Shown: in pieces, positions 46,461 through 57,281 of the stretch
Layout: each line of letters opens with the position of its first letter
Numbering within the stretch: the first letter of the stretch is position 1
Source of the DNA: Hyphomicrobiales bacterium
GTDB lineage: Bacteria; Pseudomonadota; Alphaproteobacteria; Rhizobiales; Beijerinckiaceae
Direction of reading: 5' to 3'
Assembly (NCBI GenBank): GCA_900473415.1
Contig: UCLR01000032.1
Coordinates: forward strand, 136,990 to 200,989
Length of the DNA stretch: 64,000 bases
Position numbers and translations under genes: made by a program
Notes under the pieces: generated by a model
What the model was told of the DNA's origin: nothing
The model's database searches: none
The model's input: the letters and a program-made list of their open reading frames with translations, nothing else

Positions 46461-46934
46461 ATGACCGAGGACCAGCAGCGCTTTCTCTGCGAGGCTATCG
46501 CGCTGGCACAGGACAATCTGGAGCATGGCGGGCGCCCGTTCGGTGCCGTGGTCGTCAGGAACGGCGAGGTCGTTGCGAGCGGCGTCAACGAGATCCTCAA
46601 GACCAATGACCCGACCGCCCATGCCGAGCTGATGGCGATCCGGGCCGCCAGCAGCAAGCTGGGCTCGCCCAGCCTCGCGGGGTGCACGGTCTATGCGAGC
46701 GGACATCCCTGCCCGATGTGCATGGCAGCGATGCGCCTCTCCGGCGTCGCGGAGGTCTACTACGCCTATTCCAACGAGGATGGAGCGCCCTACGGGCTCT
46801 CGACCGCAGCGATCTATGCCGATCTGGCGAAGCCCTTCGCCGAGCAGTCGATGAAGATCCAGTATCTGCCGGTCCGGCTGGATTCAGCCCCGGACCTCTA
46901 CGCCGAATGGGCGAGTCGGCAGGCAACAACTTAG
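46461..46934 (+). CDS. nucleoside/guanine deaminase-like (CMP/dCMP deaminase fold)
   Basis: 157 aa. The zinc site is H54-A-E56 (TAHAE) and C84/C87 in PCPMC. RPFGAVVVRNGEVVASGVNEI and the length fit the GuaD-like nucleoside deaminase group rather than tRNA adenosine deaminase. The base acted on is not certain. TGAGGAGG lies just before the ATG. Confidence 0.85.
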   Translation: MTEDQQRFLCEAIALAQDNLEHGGRPFGAVVVRNGEVVASGVNEILKTNDPTAHAELMAIRAASSKLGSPSLAGCTVYASGHPCPMCMAAMRLSGVAEVYYAYSNEDGAPYGLSTAAIYADLAKPFAEQSMKIQYLPVRLDSAPDLYAEWASRQATT

Positions 46935-47021
46935 CGCTGCGGCGCAGGGCGATTTGCCGCAGCGATCAAGGGCGGCGCGGATGGCGCTACCGCCCTCTGG
47001 GAGAGGTCGAAGCCCGGAGTT

Positions 47022-47357
47022 TCAGCTCGCCTGCTTCACCGCGATGCCCTTCTCCTCGAAGAGCTGCTGCAGTTCGCCGGACTGGAACATCTCGCGGGTG
47101 ATGTCGCAGCCGCCGATGAACTCGCCCTTCACGTAGAGCTGCGGGATCGTCGGCCAGTTGGAATAGGCCTTGATGCCTTCGCGGATTTCCTGGTCTTCCA
47201 ACACGTTGACGCCGGTGAACGGCACGCCGATGTAGCTGAGGATTTGCACGACCTGACCGGAGAAGCCGCACATCGGGAATTGCGGCGTGCCCTTCATGAA
47301 GAGCACCACGTCGTTGTTCTTCACTTCCGCATCGATACGGGCGTTGACGTCGGACAT
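47022..47357 (-). CDS. grxD: monothiol glutaredoxin (Grx4 type)
   Basis: 111 aa. The CGFS active site has C30 (FPMCGFSGQ), with KGTPQFP before it and [19 protein letters not shown] after it. It binds and carries [2Fe-2S] clusters and partners with BolA. AGGAG 8 bases before the ATG at 47357. The bolA gene lies immediately upstream, as is usual. Confidence 0.95.
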   Translation of the reverse strand: MSDVNARIDAEVKNNDVVLFMKGTPQFPMCGFSGQVVQILSYIGVPFTGVNVLEDQEIREGIKAYSNWPTIPQLYVKGEFIGGCDITREMFQSGELQQLFEEKGIAVKQAS

Positions 47358-47404
47358 CACTTGTTCTCCTGAAGCGGGTTCAAGGCCCGCCGGATGGTTT
47401 CGTT

Positions 47405-47641
47405 CTAATCTTGGGGAACCGCCGTCGTCAGCGCAAGGGCGTGCAGCACGCCGCCCATATTTCCCTGGAGCGCGGCATAGACCATCTGGTGCTGCTGCAC
47501 GCGGGTCTTGCCCTTGAAGGCGGCCGAGGTGACGGTCGCGGCATAGTGGTCGCCGTCGCCGGCAAGGTCGCGGATCTCGACCGCCGCATCCGGCAGGGCG
47601 GCCTTGATCATCCGCTCGATCTCATGAGCGTCCATCGCCAT
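47405..47641 (-). CDS. bolA: BolA family protein
   Basis: 78 aa, the short IbaG-like form: [36 protein letters not shown] and [15 protein letters not shown] with the conserved cluster-ligand histidine. BolA-type proteins bind an Fe-S cluster with the CGFS glutaredoxin encoded next. GAGGAGAC precedes the ATG. It follows purL by 12 bases. Confidence 0.93.
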   Translation of the reverse strand: MAMDAHEIERMIKAALPDAAVEIRDLAGDGDHYAATVTSAAFKGKTRVQQHQMVYAALQGNMGGVLHALALTTAVPQD

Positions 47642-47653
47642 GGTCTTGTCTCC

Positions 47654-49864
<2,211 letters not shown>

Positions 49865-49959
49865 GGGCTCAGGGTTCCTGACGGTCCGTCGAAAGGGGTT
49901 GAGGCGGCATAGCGTGCCTAAGCGCGCGAGACAACGCATTCCCGGCCTGCGCGCAGCCC

Positions 49960-50397
49960 TCAGCTCTGGATGGCGGCCATTGCGGCCCTGAGTTCATCCG
50001 GAATCGGCACCGGCTTCTGCTCGGCCCGCTGCACATAGACATGGGTGAAGCGCCCCTGCGCCGCGGCCTGCTCCCCACCCTGCCGGAAGATGCCGATGCG
50101 GTAGGTGACGGAGCTGGTGCCGAGTCGCTCCACCGCGATCGCCGCCTCGACGACTTCGGGAAAGGCGACGCTCTCGAAATAGGTGCAGCCGGTCTCGACC
50201 ACGAGCCCGACGACCTCGCTTCGCGCCGGGTCGAGGAATCCGCTTTCGACCAGCCAGGCGGTCACGGCCGTGTCGAACCAGCTGTAATAGACGACATTGT
50301 TGACGTGTCCGAAGACGTCGTTGTCGTGCCAGCGCGTCGTAATGGTGCGGAAGACGCGGAAATCGTTGCGCGTCAGGCGAGGCTGCCTATGGCTCAA
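49960..50397 (-). CDS. acyl-CoA thioesterase (4HBT/YbgC-like)
   Basis: 145 aa hot-dog fold. The 4HBT active-site region is [25 protein letters not shown], with the aspartate in WHDND. Members hydrolyse acyl-CoA or 4-hydroxybenzoyl-CoA; the substrate is unknown. Its ATG overlaps the stop of the upstream methyltransferase by four bases, so translation is likely coupled. Confidence 0.85.
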   Translation of the reverse strand: MSHRQPRLTRNDFRVFRTITTRWHDNDVFGHVNNVVYYSWFDTAVTAWLVESGFLDPARSEVVGLVVETGCTYFESVAFPEVVEAAIAVERLGTSSVTYRIGIFRQGGEQAAAQGRFTHVYVQRAEQKPVPIPDELRAAMAAIQS

Positions 50398-51308
50398 CCC
50401 TTGTCTCCCGGCTTCTCGCCTGCGCCGATCTCGCGCACGCCCAGCGCATCCGCCAGCCGCGCCTTGGCCGAACCCGGCCGCAGGGGCTTCTGCTGGCTCT
50501 CATGCGGTGCCCAGCCCGAGACCCAGACGAATTCGAAGGTCGCCGGCAGGCGTCCGTCCGGATCGGCGAAGCGCTCGGCATAGAGCGCGGCTGCCCGAAG
50601 CAGCGTCTCGCGCCTGAGCGGCGCCTTGCGGCGGGCGGTAAGCGTATTGCTCCAGCCCATCGCCTTGAGGTCGCGGAACAGCCCGAAGGCATCGCGATAG
50701 CGCACCGTCACGGCTTCGCTGTCCACCACCGGCAGCGCGAAGCCCGCCCGCTGCAGCAGGCTGCCCAGATCGCGCAGGTCAGCGAACGGCGCGACTCGGG
50801 GGCTGACGCCGCCGGTCGTCTCGCTCTCGGCTTCGAGCAGCGCTTGCCGCAGCTCCTGCAAGGTACGGCCGCCAAGTAGGCAGCCCATGAACAGCCCGTC
50901 CGGCCTCAGCGCCCGCTTGATCTGCACGAGCGCGCCGGGCAGGTCGTTGACGCCCTGCAGCGCCAGCAGCGAGACCGCGAGATCGAGCGACTCCGCTGCG
51001 AAGGGCAGCGCTTCCAGATCGCCTACGAGATCGGCCCCGCCCCCCTCGGCCTCGGCCATGCGCAGTGCGTTTCCGGCCTTCGCGGCGATGACCGGCTGAG
51101 CGAGCGGCAGCGGCGTGCCAAGATCGGCCGCGACCTTGAACTCGCGCAGCACGGTGCCGAGCCGCTCCTCCAGATCGCCTGCCGCACGCTGGAGCAGGAA
51201 ATCCGGATAGCCTTCAGCAAGAGCGCGCTTCAGCCGCGAGCGGCCGAGAGCGCGGTCGAAGACGAGAGTTTGATCGCTCAACCGCGCATCCGTTTCTTGC
51301 GAGGACAC
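50394..51308 (-). CDS. SAM-dependent methyltransferase (NDUFAF5/BioC-like), GTG start
   Basis: 304 aa. VFDRALGRSRLKRA at the start and LVGDLEALPFAAESLDLAVSLLALQGVNDLPGALVQIKRALRPDGLFMGCLLGGRTL are characteristic of the BioC/NDUFAF5-like group; motif I is weakly kept. In mitochondria NDUFAF5 hydroxylates a complex I subunit, so a complex I link is possible but unproven. The start is GTG at 51308 or TTG at 51281; no ATG fits. The GAGGG before the GTG belongs to the adjoining repeat. The thioesterase overlaps the end. Confidence 0.8.
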   Translation of the reverse strand: MSSQETDARLSDQTLVFDRALGRSRLKRALAEGYPDFLLQRAAGDLEERLGTVLREFKVAADLGTPLPLAQPVIAAKAGNALRMAEAEGGGADLVGDLEALPFAAESLDLAVSLLALQGVNDLPGALVQIKRALRPDGLFMGCLLGGRTLQELRQALLEAESETTGGVSPRVAPFADLRDLGSLLQRAGFALPVVDSEAVTVRYRDAFGLFRDLKAMGWSNTLTARRKAPLRRETLLRAAALYAERFADPDGRLPATFEFVWVSGWAPHESQQKPLRPGSAKARLADALGVREIGAGEKPGDKG

Positions 51309-51309
51309 C

Positions 51310-51434
51310 AGCCCTCATCCTGAGGGGCAGCCGCAGGCTGCGTCTCGAAGGATGCTCCAGCTGGTTCCGACACGTCCTGGATCGCCCTTCGAGACGCCAT
51401 TCCTAATCGGAATGGCTCCTCAGGACGAGGGCTG
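51310..51434. repeat. palindrome family C with terminal inverted repeats
   Basis: CAGCCCTCATCCTGAGG (from 51310) is mirrored by CCTCAGGACGAGGGCTG (to 51434). Inner segments GTCTCGAAGGATG and CCTTCGAGACGC also pair. It fills the gap between galU and the methyltransferase and touches the latter's start. Confidence 0.8.
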
Positions 51435-51451
51435 AGGCAATTTGCCTCGGC

Positions 51452-52330
51452 TCAGCGCTCCAGCAGGCGCTCGATCTCGGCGCGCAGCTGCGGGCCGAGA
51501 TCGGCGCGATCGAGCGCATAGGCGACGTTCGCCGCGAGGAAGCCGATCTTCGAGCCTGCATCGTAGATCTCGCCGTCGAAGCGCACCGCATGGAACGGTT
51601 CCTGCCGCGACAGCGCGATCATCGAATCGGTGAGCTGGATCTCGCCGCCGGCGCCCTTCTCCTGATGGGCGAGCAGGTTGAAGATCGTCGGCTGCAGGAT
51701 GTAGCGGCCGGAGATGTGGAGGTTGGAGGGAGCCGTGCCCTTCGGCGGCTTCTCGACCATGCCGGTGATCTTCGAGACCTTGGCATGGGCATCCTCGACA
51801 CCGACGATGCCGTATTGATGAGTCTGGTCGTCCGGCACGGGCGCGACGGCGATGTGGTTGCCGCCATGCTTGTTGTAAGCGTCGATCATCTCGGCGAGGC
51901 AGCCCTTGCCGTGGCTGTAGTGCAGCATGTCCGGCAGCAGCAGCGCGAAGGGCTCGTCGCCGACGATCTCGCGTGCGCACCAGACGGCATGGCCGAGGCC
52001 GAGCGGCGCCTGCTGGCGGGTGAAGCTCGTCGCGCCGGCGGCCGGCAGATCGGCTTTCAACGCCTCGAGCTCCTTGGTCTTGCTGCGCTTGGCCAGCGTG
52101 TCATCGAGCTCGTAGGCCATGTCAAAATGGTCCTCGATCACGCCCTTGTTGCGGCCGGTGACGAAGATGAAGTGCTCGATGCCCGCTGCGCGCGCCTCGT
52201 CCACCACATGCTGCACGACCGGCCGGTCGACGATCGTCAGCATCTCCTTCGGCACCGCCTTGGTAGCGGGCAGGAAGCGGGTGCCGAGGCCAGCGACAGG
52301 AAGAACGGCCTTGCGGATGCGTTTCGTCAT
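51452..52330 (-). CDS. galU: UTP-glucose-1-phosphate uridylyltransferase
   Basis: 292 aa. [40 protein letters not shown] is the nucleotidyltransferase start; GYGIVGVE-like ([10 protein letters not shown]), [13 protein letters not shown] and GEIQLTDSM follow. It makes UDP-glucose for polysaccharides and galactose metabolism. The ATG at 52330 is chosen; one at 52348 is in frame. Divergent from galE. Confidence 0.95.
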   Translation of the reverse strand: MTKRIRKAVLPVAGLGTRFLPATKAVPKEMLTIVDRPVVQHVVDEARAAGIEHFIFVTGRNKGVIEDHFDMAYELDDTLAKRSKTKELEALKADLPAAGATSFTRQQAPLGLGHAVWCAREIVGDEPFALLLPDMLHYSHGKGCLAEMIDAYNKHGGNHIAVAPVPDDQTHQYGIVGVEDAHAKVSKITGMVEKPPKGTAPSNLHISGRYILQPTIFNLLAHQEKGAGGEIQLTDSMIALSRQEPFHAVRFDGEIYDAGSKIGFLAANVAYALDRADLGPQLRAEIERLLER

Positions 52331-52516
52331 GAACAATCCATTGGGCACAGCAGCGTTGCCTCAGGGTATAGCCCCCAGCGGCAAGCAGTGGTGGGAATGG
52401 CCGTACAACCGTCATGGTTTAACGGCCATCTGGGACGATTAGCAGACAGGCCTTGAGAACCCGTCAACGGATTCTCGATAGAGCCTATTCCTGACGAAGA
52501 TGAGGCGAGAGGGACG

Positions 52517-53509
52517 ATGGCAGTATTGGTTTCCGGCGGCGCCGGCTACATCGGCAGCCACATGGTGCTGGAGCTCCTCGATCGCGGCGAGAAGGTCGTG
52601 GTGCTCGACGACCTCTCGACCGGCTTCTGGTGGGCGGTGCCTTCCGAGGTGGTCTTCGTGCAGGGCGATGTCGGCGACCAGGAGCTGGTCGCCAAGGTCA
52701 TCGCCGAGCATGGGGTGACGGAGCTGGCGCATTTCGCGGCCCGGATCGTGGTCCCTGAATCGGTCAGCGATCCTCTCGGCTATTATTTCAACAACACTGT
52801 GAAGACCCGCGCGCTGATCGAGAGCGCGGTGCGCGGCGGGGTGAAGCACATCATCTTCTCCTCCACCGCGGCGGTCTACGGCGAGCCGAACGTCTCTCCG
52901 GTGCCGGAGGAGATCGCGCTCAACCCGATCAACCCCTATGGCCGCTCCAAGCTGATGAGCGAGTGGATGCTCCAGGACGCCGCCAGCGCCCACGGCTTCT
53001 CCTATGTGGCGCTGCGCTATTTCAACGTCTCCGGTGCCGATCCGAAGGGCCGCTCCGGCCAGTCCTCCCCGAACGCGACCCATCTCATCAAGGTCGCAAG
53101 CCAGGCGGCCCTCGGCCAGCGCGACAGCCTCACCGTCTTCGGCACCGACTATGCGACGCCGGACGGCACCTGCGTCCGGGACTACATCCACGTCACCGAC
53201 CTCGCCCGCGCCCATCTCTCGGCACTCGATCACCTGCGCAGCGGCGGGACGAGCCTGACACTGAACTGCGGCTATGGACGCGGCTATTCGGTGAAGCAGG
53301 TCGTCGAGGTGGTGAAGAAGGTCTCCGGGATCGACTTCCCGGTGACGCTCGCCGGCCGCCGCGCCGGCGACCCGGCCTCTCTGATCGCGAAGGCCGACCG
53401 CATCCGCAACGAACTCGGTTGGCGGCCGGAGCATGACGACCTCGAGGAGATCGTCTCGCAGGCCCTAGCCTGGGAGGAGACGCTCAGGAAGAAGAACGCC
53501 TCGGCCTGA
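52517..53509 (+). CDS. galE: UDP-glucose 4-epimerase
   Basis: 330 aa extended SDR. GGAGYIGSH binds NAD; the catalytic Y141 and K145 lie in NPYGRSK, with SSTAAVYGEP before and LRYFNVSGAD after. It interconverts UDP-glucose and UDP-galactose. GAGAGGGA precedes the ATG. galU, encoded divergently 186 bases away, supplies its substrate. Confidence 0.95.
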   Translation: MAVLVSGGAGYIGSHMVLELLDRGEKVVVLDDLSTGFWWAVPSEVVFVQGDVGDQELVAKVIAEHGVTELAHFAARIVVPESVSDPLGYYFNNTVKTRALIESAVRGGVKHIIFSSTAAVYGEPNVSPVPEEIALNPINPYGRSKLMSEWMLQDAASAHGFSYVALRYFNVSGADPKGRSGQSSPNATHLIKVASQAALGQRDSLTVFGTDYATPDGTCVRDYIHVTDLARAHLSALDHLRSGGTSLTLNCGYGRGYSVKQVVEVVKKVSGIDFPVTLAGRRAGDPASLIAKADRIRNELGWRPEHDDLEEIVSQALAWEETLRKKNASA

Positions 53510-53539
53510 GAACCTCGCATTTATACCGGAGGCCGGCCG

Positions 53540-53965
53540 TCAGGAGCTCGCCTGCTCCTCGGCCGGCTCGCGGACCTCGATGACGGTCAGGCGCTTCACA
53601 TCGCCTGAGCGCGTCGTCCAGTCGATCGAGCGCTCCGCTGCCATGCCGATCAGCGCGACGCCGATCGGGGTCATAACCGAGATGCGGTTCTTCTCGATAT
53701 CGGCATCCTGTGGCCAGACCAGCGTTACGCTGGTTTCGCGCCCGGTGCTTTCGTCGCGATAGCGGATCTCGCTGCCGATCCGGGCGTGGTCGGACGAGAC
53801 CCGGCCCTCGGGCAGGATGCGGGCGCGGTCGAGCTCGCGGGTGAGCTCGGCGGCGAGCTCCGGCATGGTGTTGACGGCGCCGGCAGCGATGCGGCTCAGC
53901 ATGGCGTGGTCGGCCGCGGTGACGGTGATGGCGGGGCGCGCGGGCGTCCTGGTGGTCGTGCTCAT
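53540..53965 (-). CDS. rnk: nucleoside diphosphate kinase regulator (GreA/GreB-like)
   Basis: 141 aa. A short N-terminal helical part precedes the GreA/GreB C-terminal FKBP-like domain (about 60-135): RVSSDHARIGSEIRYRDESTGRETSVTLVWPQDAD and ISVMTPIGVALIGM. Rnk-type proteins bind RNA polymerase but lack the long Gre coiled coil. The ATG at 53965 starts STTTRTPARPAITVT. Convergent with galE. Confidence 0.88.
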   Translation of the reverse strand: MSTTTRTPARPAITVTAADHAMLSRIAAGAVNTMPELAAELTRELDRARILPEGRVSSDHARIGSEIRYRDESTGRETSVTLVWPQDADIEKNRISVMTPIGVALIGMAAERSIDWTTRSGDVKRLTVIEVREPAEEQASS

Positions 53966-54234
53966 GGTTTTTCGTCTTTCTTCAAAAATGGCTCGCGACG
54001 GCCGGGCGGACATGCGCCGCAGCCGTCAGGCGGAACCGGAATGGGGTGCGTGGAGGTGTAAGCGCCCCCGAGCCGGTGGCGCCAAGCGCGACTGGCCCGG
54101 GGCTAGAAGCCCGCGATGAGGTTGCCCGAGCGGTGCAGACCGCGGCGGAAGGGCGAGGCGCTGTTCATCCTGCAAGAGTCCGACAATGCCCCCGGCTTGT
54201 CAAATCAGCGTCTTTTCGCCGCCTCGCCGTGGGC

Positions 54235-54250
54235 TTAACCCAGGGTTAAC
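54235..54250. promoter_or_regulatory. CtrA-type box upstream of the lytic transglycosylase
   Basis: TTAA (54235-54238), seven bases (CCCAGGG), TTAAC (54246-54250): an exact TTAA-N7-TTAAC match, and a near-perfect palindrome (GTTAACC..GGTTAAC type). It is 51 bases before the transglycosylase ATG, a normal place for a CtrA-controlled promoter. Confidence 0.65.
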
Positions 54251-54301
54251 CTTGTTCGGGCGGTCTGGAGGTGCTTCCATCAAGGTTCTGCAGGGGATCC
54301 C

Positions 54302-55534
54302 ATGCGTCTGTCCGTCGTCGCAGCCTCGTTCGTGATCGGCCTTGCGCCCGCGCTGGCGCAGACGACCGGCTCGATCAATGTCGCCGGCGCCCATGCCCGC
54401 TCCCCCCAGGCGACGCCGGCGAGCGCCTCCTTCGACATCTTCCTGCAGCGGCTCTGGCCCCTGGCCCAGGCGCGGGGCATTTCACGAGCGACCTTCGATC
54501 TCGCCTTCCGCGGCGTGACGCCGGACGCCTCCATCGTCGCACTGACGAAGAAGCAGGCCGAGTTCAGCGCACCGATCTGGAGCTATCTGCAGAACGCCGT
54601 CGGCGGCGCGCGCATCGAGCGCGGCCGCGAGGCCGCCGAGCAGCATGCCAGCGTCCTCGCTCAGGTCGAGGCGCGCTATGGCGTGCCGAAGGAGATCGTG
54701 CTGGGCGTCTGGGGCATGGAAACCAATTACGGCTCCTTCAAGGGCGGCAAGGACGTCATCCGGTCGCTCGCGACACTGGCCTCGATCGGCTATCGCGGCG
54801 ACTTCTTCCGCGACGAGCTTCTGACCGCGCTGGAGCTGATCCAGAAGGGCCATGCCGAACGCGACGAGCTCACCGGCTCCTGGGCCGGCGCCATGGGCCA
54901 TACCCAGTTCATGCCGTCGAGCTACCTGAAATACGCCGTCGACTGGACCGGCGACGGCCATGCCGACATCTGGAGTTCGACGAGCGACGCCATCGCCTCC
55001 ACCGCCAACTACCTCAAGGGCTATGGCTGGGTGCCCGGCCTGCCCTGGGGGATGGAGGTGACGCTGCCGGAAGGCTTCGACCACCGGCTCGGCAAGGCAA
55101 GCTTCGCCTCCTTCACCGCCGCGGGCGTCCGCCGCGCCGATGGCCGCAGCCTGCCCTCCTCGGGCGAGGCCCGGCTGTTCTTTCCCGCCGGGCATACCGG
55201 CCCGGTGATGCTGCTCACCGCCAATTTCGACGTCATCAAGAAGTACAACTCCTCCGACGCCTATGCGCTCGCCGTCGGCCATCTCGGCGACCGCATCATG
55301 GGCCGCTCCGCGATCCAGGCCGCCTGGCCGGTCAAGGCCCCTCGCCTCGACATGGCCGGCACGAAGGCCCTGCAGCACCGGCTCAAGGCTCTCGGCCTCT
55401 ATGACCACGATCCCGACGGACGCATCGGCACAGGCACCCGCGAGGCCGTGCGTCGCTACCAGCTCAGCGCCGGCGAGATCGCCGATGGCTATCCGACGCC
55501 GGCCCTGCTGGCGCGGATGCGCGGCAAGCGCTGA
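54302..55534 (+). CDS. lytic murein transglycosylase (MltB type) with peptidoglycan-binding domain
   Basis: 410 aa. Signal peptide 1-19 (APALA). A SLT_2/MltB catalytic domain (about 45-335) has the catalytic E140 in VWGMETNYGSF, then GYRGDFFRDELL and SWAGAMGHTQFMPSSY. A PGB_1 repeat (about 345-405, KALQHRLKALGLYDHDPDGRIGTGTREAVRRYQ) binds wall. It cleaves glycan strands to anhydro-muropeptides in the periplasm. No lipobox, so it is soluble. A CtrA-type box lies 51 bases upstream, suggesting cell-cycle timing. Confidence 0.92.
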   Translation: MRLSVVAASFVIGLAPALAQTTGSINVAGAHARSPQATPASASFDIFLQRLWPLAQARGISRATFDLAFRGVTPDASIVALTKKQAEFSAPIWSYLQNAVGGARIERGREAAEQHASVLAQVEARYGVPKEIVLGVWGMETNYGSFKGGKDVIRSLATLASIGYRGDFFRDELLTALELIQKGHAERDELTGSWAGAMGHTQFMPSSYLKYAVDWTGDGHADIWSSTSDAIASTANYLKGYGWVPGLPWGMEVTLPEGFDHRLGKASFASFTAAGVRRADGRSLPSSGEARLFFPAGHTGPVMLLTANFDVIKKYNSSDAYALAVGHLGDRIMGRSAIQAAWPVKAPRLDMAGTKALQHRLKALGLYDHDPDGRIGTGTREAVRRYQLSAGEIADGYPTPALLARMRGKR

Positions 55535-55590
55535 CTTCAAGCGCTGTCCGGCCTATATTGTCCGGACACGCCCGCTGACCGGATTGGCCG

Positions 55591-56877
55591 ATGCGTCTGC
55601 GTTCGCTCGCTGTGGTTCTCTGCGCTGCCTGCCTGTTACTGGTCACCGGCGGGTCGGTCTCGCTTGCCCAGTGGTTCTGGCAGCAGCAACCTCAGCAGCG
55701 GCAGCAGTGGCAGCAGCGACCGCCACAGCAGCAGCGACTTCAGCCGCAACCGCAGCAGCAGCAGCAAGGCGGCCTGCTGCAGTTCCTCTTCGGGCAGGCA
55801 CCGCAGCAGCAGCAGCGTGTCATCTATCAGCAGCCGCGCCAGCGCGTCGTCGCGCCGCCGCCGGTGCGCCGCCGGCAGGCGCCCGTCATCGTCCGCGATG
55901 ATCCCGTCGTGCCGAAAGTCGATGTCGCGCACCATGTGCTGGTGATAGGCGACTCGCTCGCCAACCTCCTCGCCAACGGATTGGACGATGCGCTGGAGGA
56001 CCGGCCCGATGTCGAGGTGGTCCACAAGGCGAAGCCCGATTCCGGCCTTGTCCGCAGCGACTTCTATGACTGGCCGAAGGCAGTCTCCGAGATTCTGACC
56101 GGCGACCAGAAGATCAGCGTCGGCGTCATGCTGATCGGCCTCAACGACCGACAGCCGTTGCGCGAAGGCGACACCGTCCATGAACCGCTGAGCCCGCGCT
56201 GGCTCGAACTCTATCGGAACCGCATCGACGCCATCGCGGAGGCCTTCGCCACCCGCCGCATCCCGTTGATCTGGGTCGGCGCCCCGCCGGTACAGAATGC
56301 GCGGTTCTCGGCCGATTTCGTCACCTTCAATGAGCTTTATCGCGAGCGTGTGGAGAAGGCCGGCGGCCAATATGTCGATCTCTGGGGCGGCTTCGTCGAT
56401 GCCGAGAACCGCTATACCGCGACCGGCCCGGACGTCTCCGGCCAGCCGACGCGGCTGAGACTCGGCGACGGCATCCATTTCACCGCGGCCGGCGCCCGCA
56501 AGGCCGCCCATTTCGTCGACGTGCTGATCCGCCGCATCATCGAGGCGGCGCCGAAAAACAACCTCATCGCCGTGCCGACCTTCCCCGATGCCGCCGCCGG
56601 GCCGGAGCAGCCGGGCAGCGTCGAACACATGATCGACCAGATGGTCGCTGGCCTGCCGACGCTCGGGCTCACCCCCGCCCTGCAGGCACGGCCGCTGGCG
56701 GGGCCGATCCAGCCGCTCACCGGCCATCTGCCGGCGTCGGAGCAGCCATTGCTGACCTCGATCGGCGAGGCGCGCGGGCGCGGCGACGCCGCGCTGCAAC
56801 TGGAACGCATCTTCGGCAAGGGCATCGCGCCGGAGCCGGTGCCCGGCCGGCTGGACGACTATCGCTGGCCGCGGTGA
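55591..56877 (+). CDS. SGNH-hydrolase (DUF459 type), exported, with polyglutamine N-terminal linker
   Basis: 428 aa. Signal peptide 1-26 (VSLAQ), then a very Gln/Pro-rich low-complexity region (about 30-90), then a SGNH/GDSL domain: block I IGDSLA with S122, block III LIGLND, block V DGIHFTAAG with D/H near 297-300. DUF459 proteins are thought to deacylate wall or surface sugars. The glutamine tract is written mainly as CAG/CAA repeats and may vary between strains. It follows the transglycosylase by 56 bases, fitting a wall role. Confidence 0.85.
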   Translation: MRLRSLAVVLCAACLLLVTGGSVSLAQWFWQQQPQQRQQWQQRPPQQQRLQPQPQQQQQGGLLQFLFGQAPQQQQRVIYQQPRQRVVAPPPVRRRQAPVIVRDDPVVPKVDVAHHVLVIGDSLANLLANGLDDALEDRPDVEVVHKAKPDSGLVRSDFYDWPKAVSEILTGDQKISVGVMLIGLNDRQPLREGDTVHEPLSPRWLELYRNRIDAIAEAFATRRIPLIWVGAPPVQNARFSADFVTFNELYRERVEKAGGQYVDLWGGFVDAENRYTATGPDVSGQPTRLRLGDGIHFTAAGARKAAHFVDVLIRRIIEAAPKNNLIAVPTFPDAAAGPEQPGSVEHMIDQMVAGLPTLGLTPALQARPLAGPIQPLTGHLPASEQPLLTSIGEARGRGDAALQLERIFGKGIAPEPVPGRLDDYRWPR

Positions 56878-56920
56878 GGGCTTCCGTCACCTGGATCGAC
56901 GATGAACGCGGGAAGCCACA

Positions 56921-57259
56921 ATGCCCAGATTCGTGACCATCGGCTATGGCAACCGGGCCGGCTATGACCAGACGGCTCCCGCGATCCGCGATGCCGCCCA
57001 TGCCCAGGATGCCGCACTCCTCGCCCGTGGCGCGGTGATAGGTATGGCCGGCAGTCCGGTGCAGGTGCGCAATCCCGATGCCACAGGCGTCCAGACGATG
57101 GCGGGCGCTTTCATGGCGTCGACTCTGCCCGTCGCTGGCTTCGCGATCATCGAGGCCGCCGATCTTGCGGAGGCGATCGACCTCGTATCGCGCGTGCCAT
57201 GCGCCGTGGCGCATGGCGTCGTCGAAATCTGGCCGCTGGAGGAGCCGGGACAGTCTTGA
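56921..57259 (+). CDS. YCII-related (DGPF-like) protein
   Basis: 112 aa. [48 protein letters not shown] and [34 protein letters not shown] follow the ferredoxin-like pattern of YCII-related proteins, small alpha/beta barrels often fused or linked to other enzymes. Function unknown. Convergent with gltD. Confidence 0.75.
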   Translation: MPRFVTIGYGNRAGYDQTAPAIRDAAHAQDAALLARGAVIGMAGSPVQVRNPDATGVQTMAGAFMASTLPVAGFAIIEAADLAEAIDLVSRVPCAVAHGVVEIWPLEEPGQS

Positions 57260-57281
57260 TCCCGGGTCCAGGCGGCGCGCC

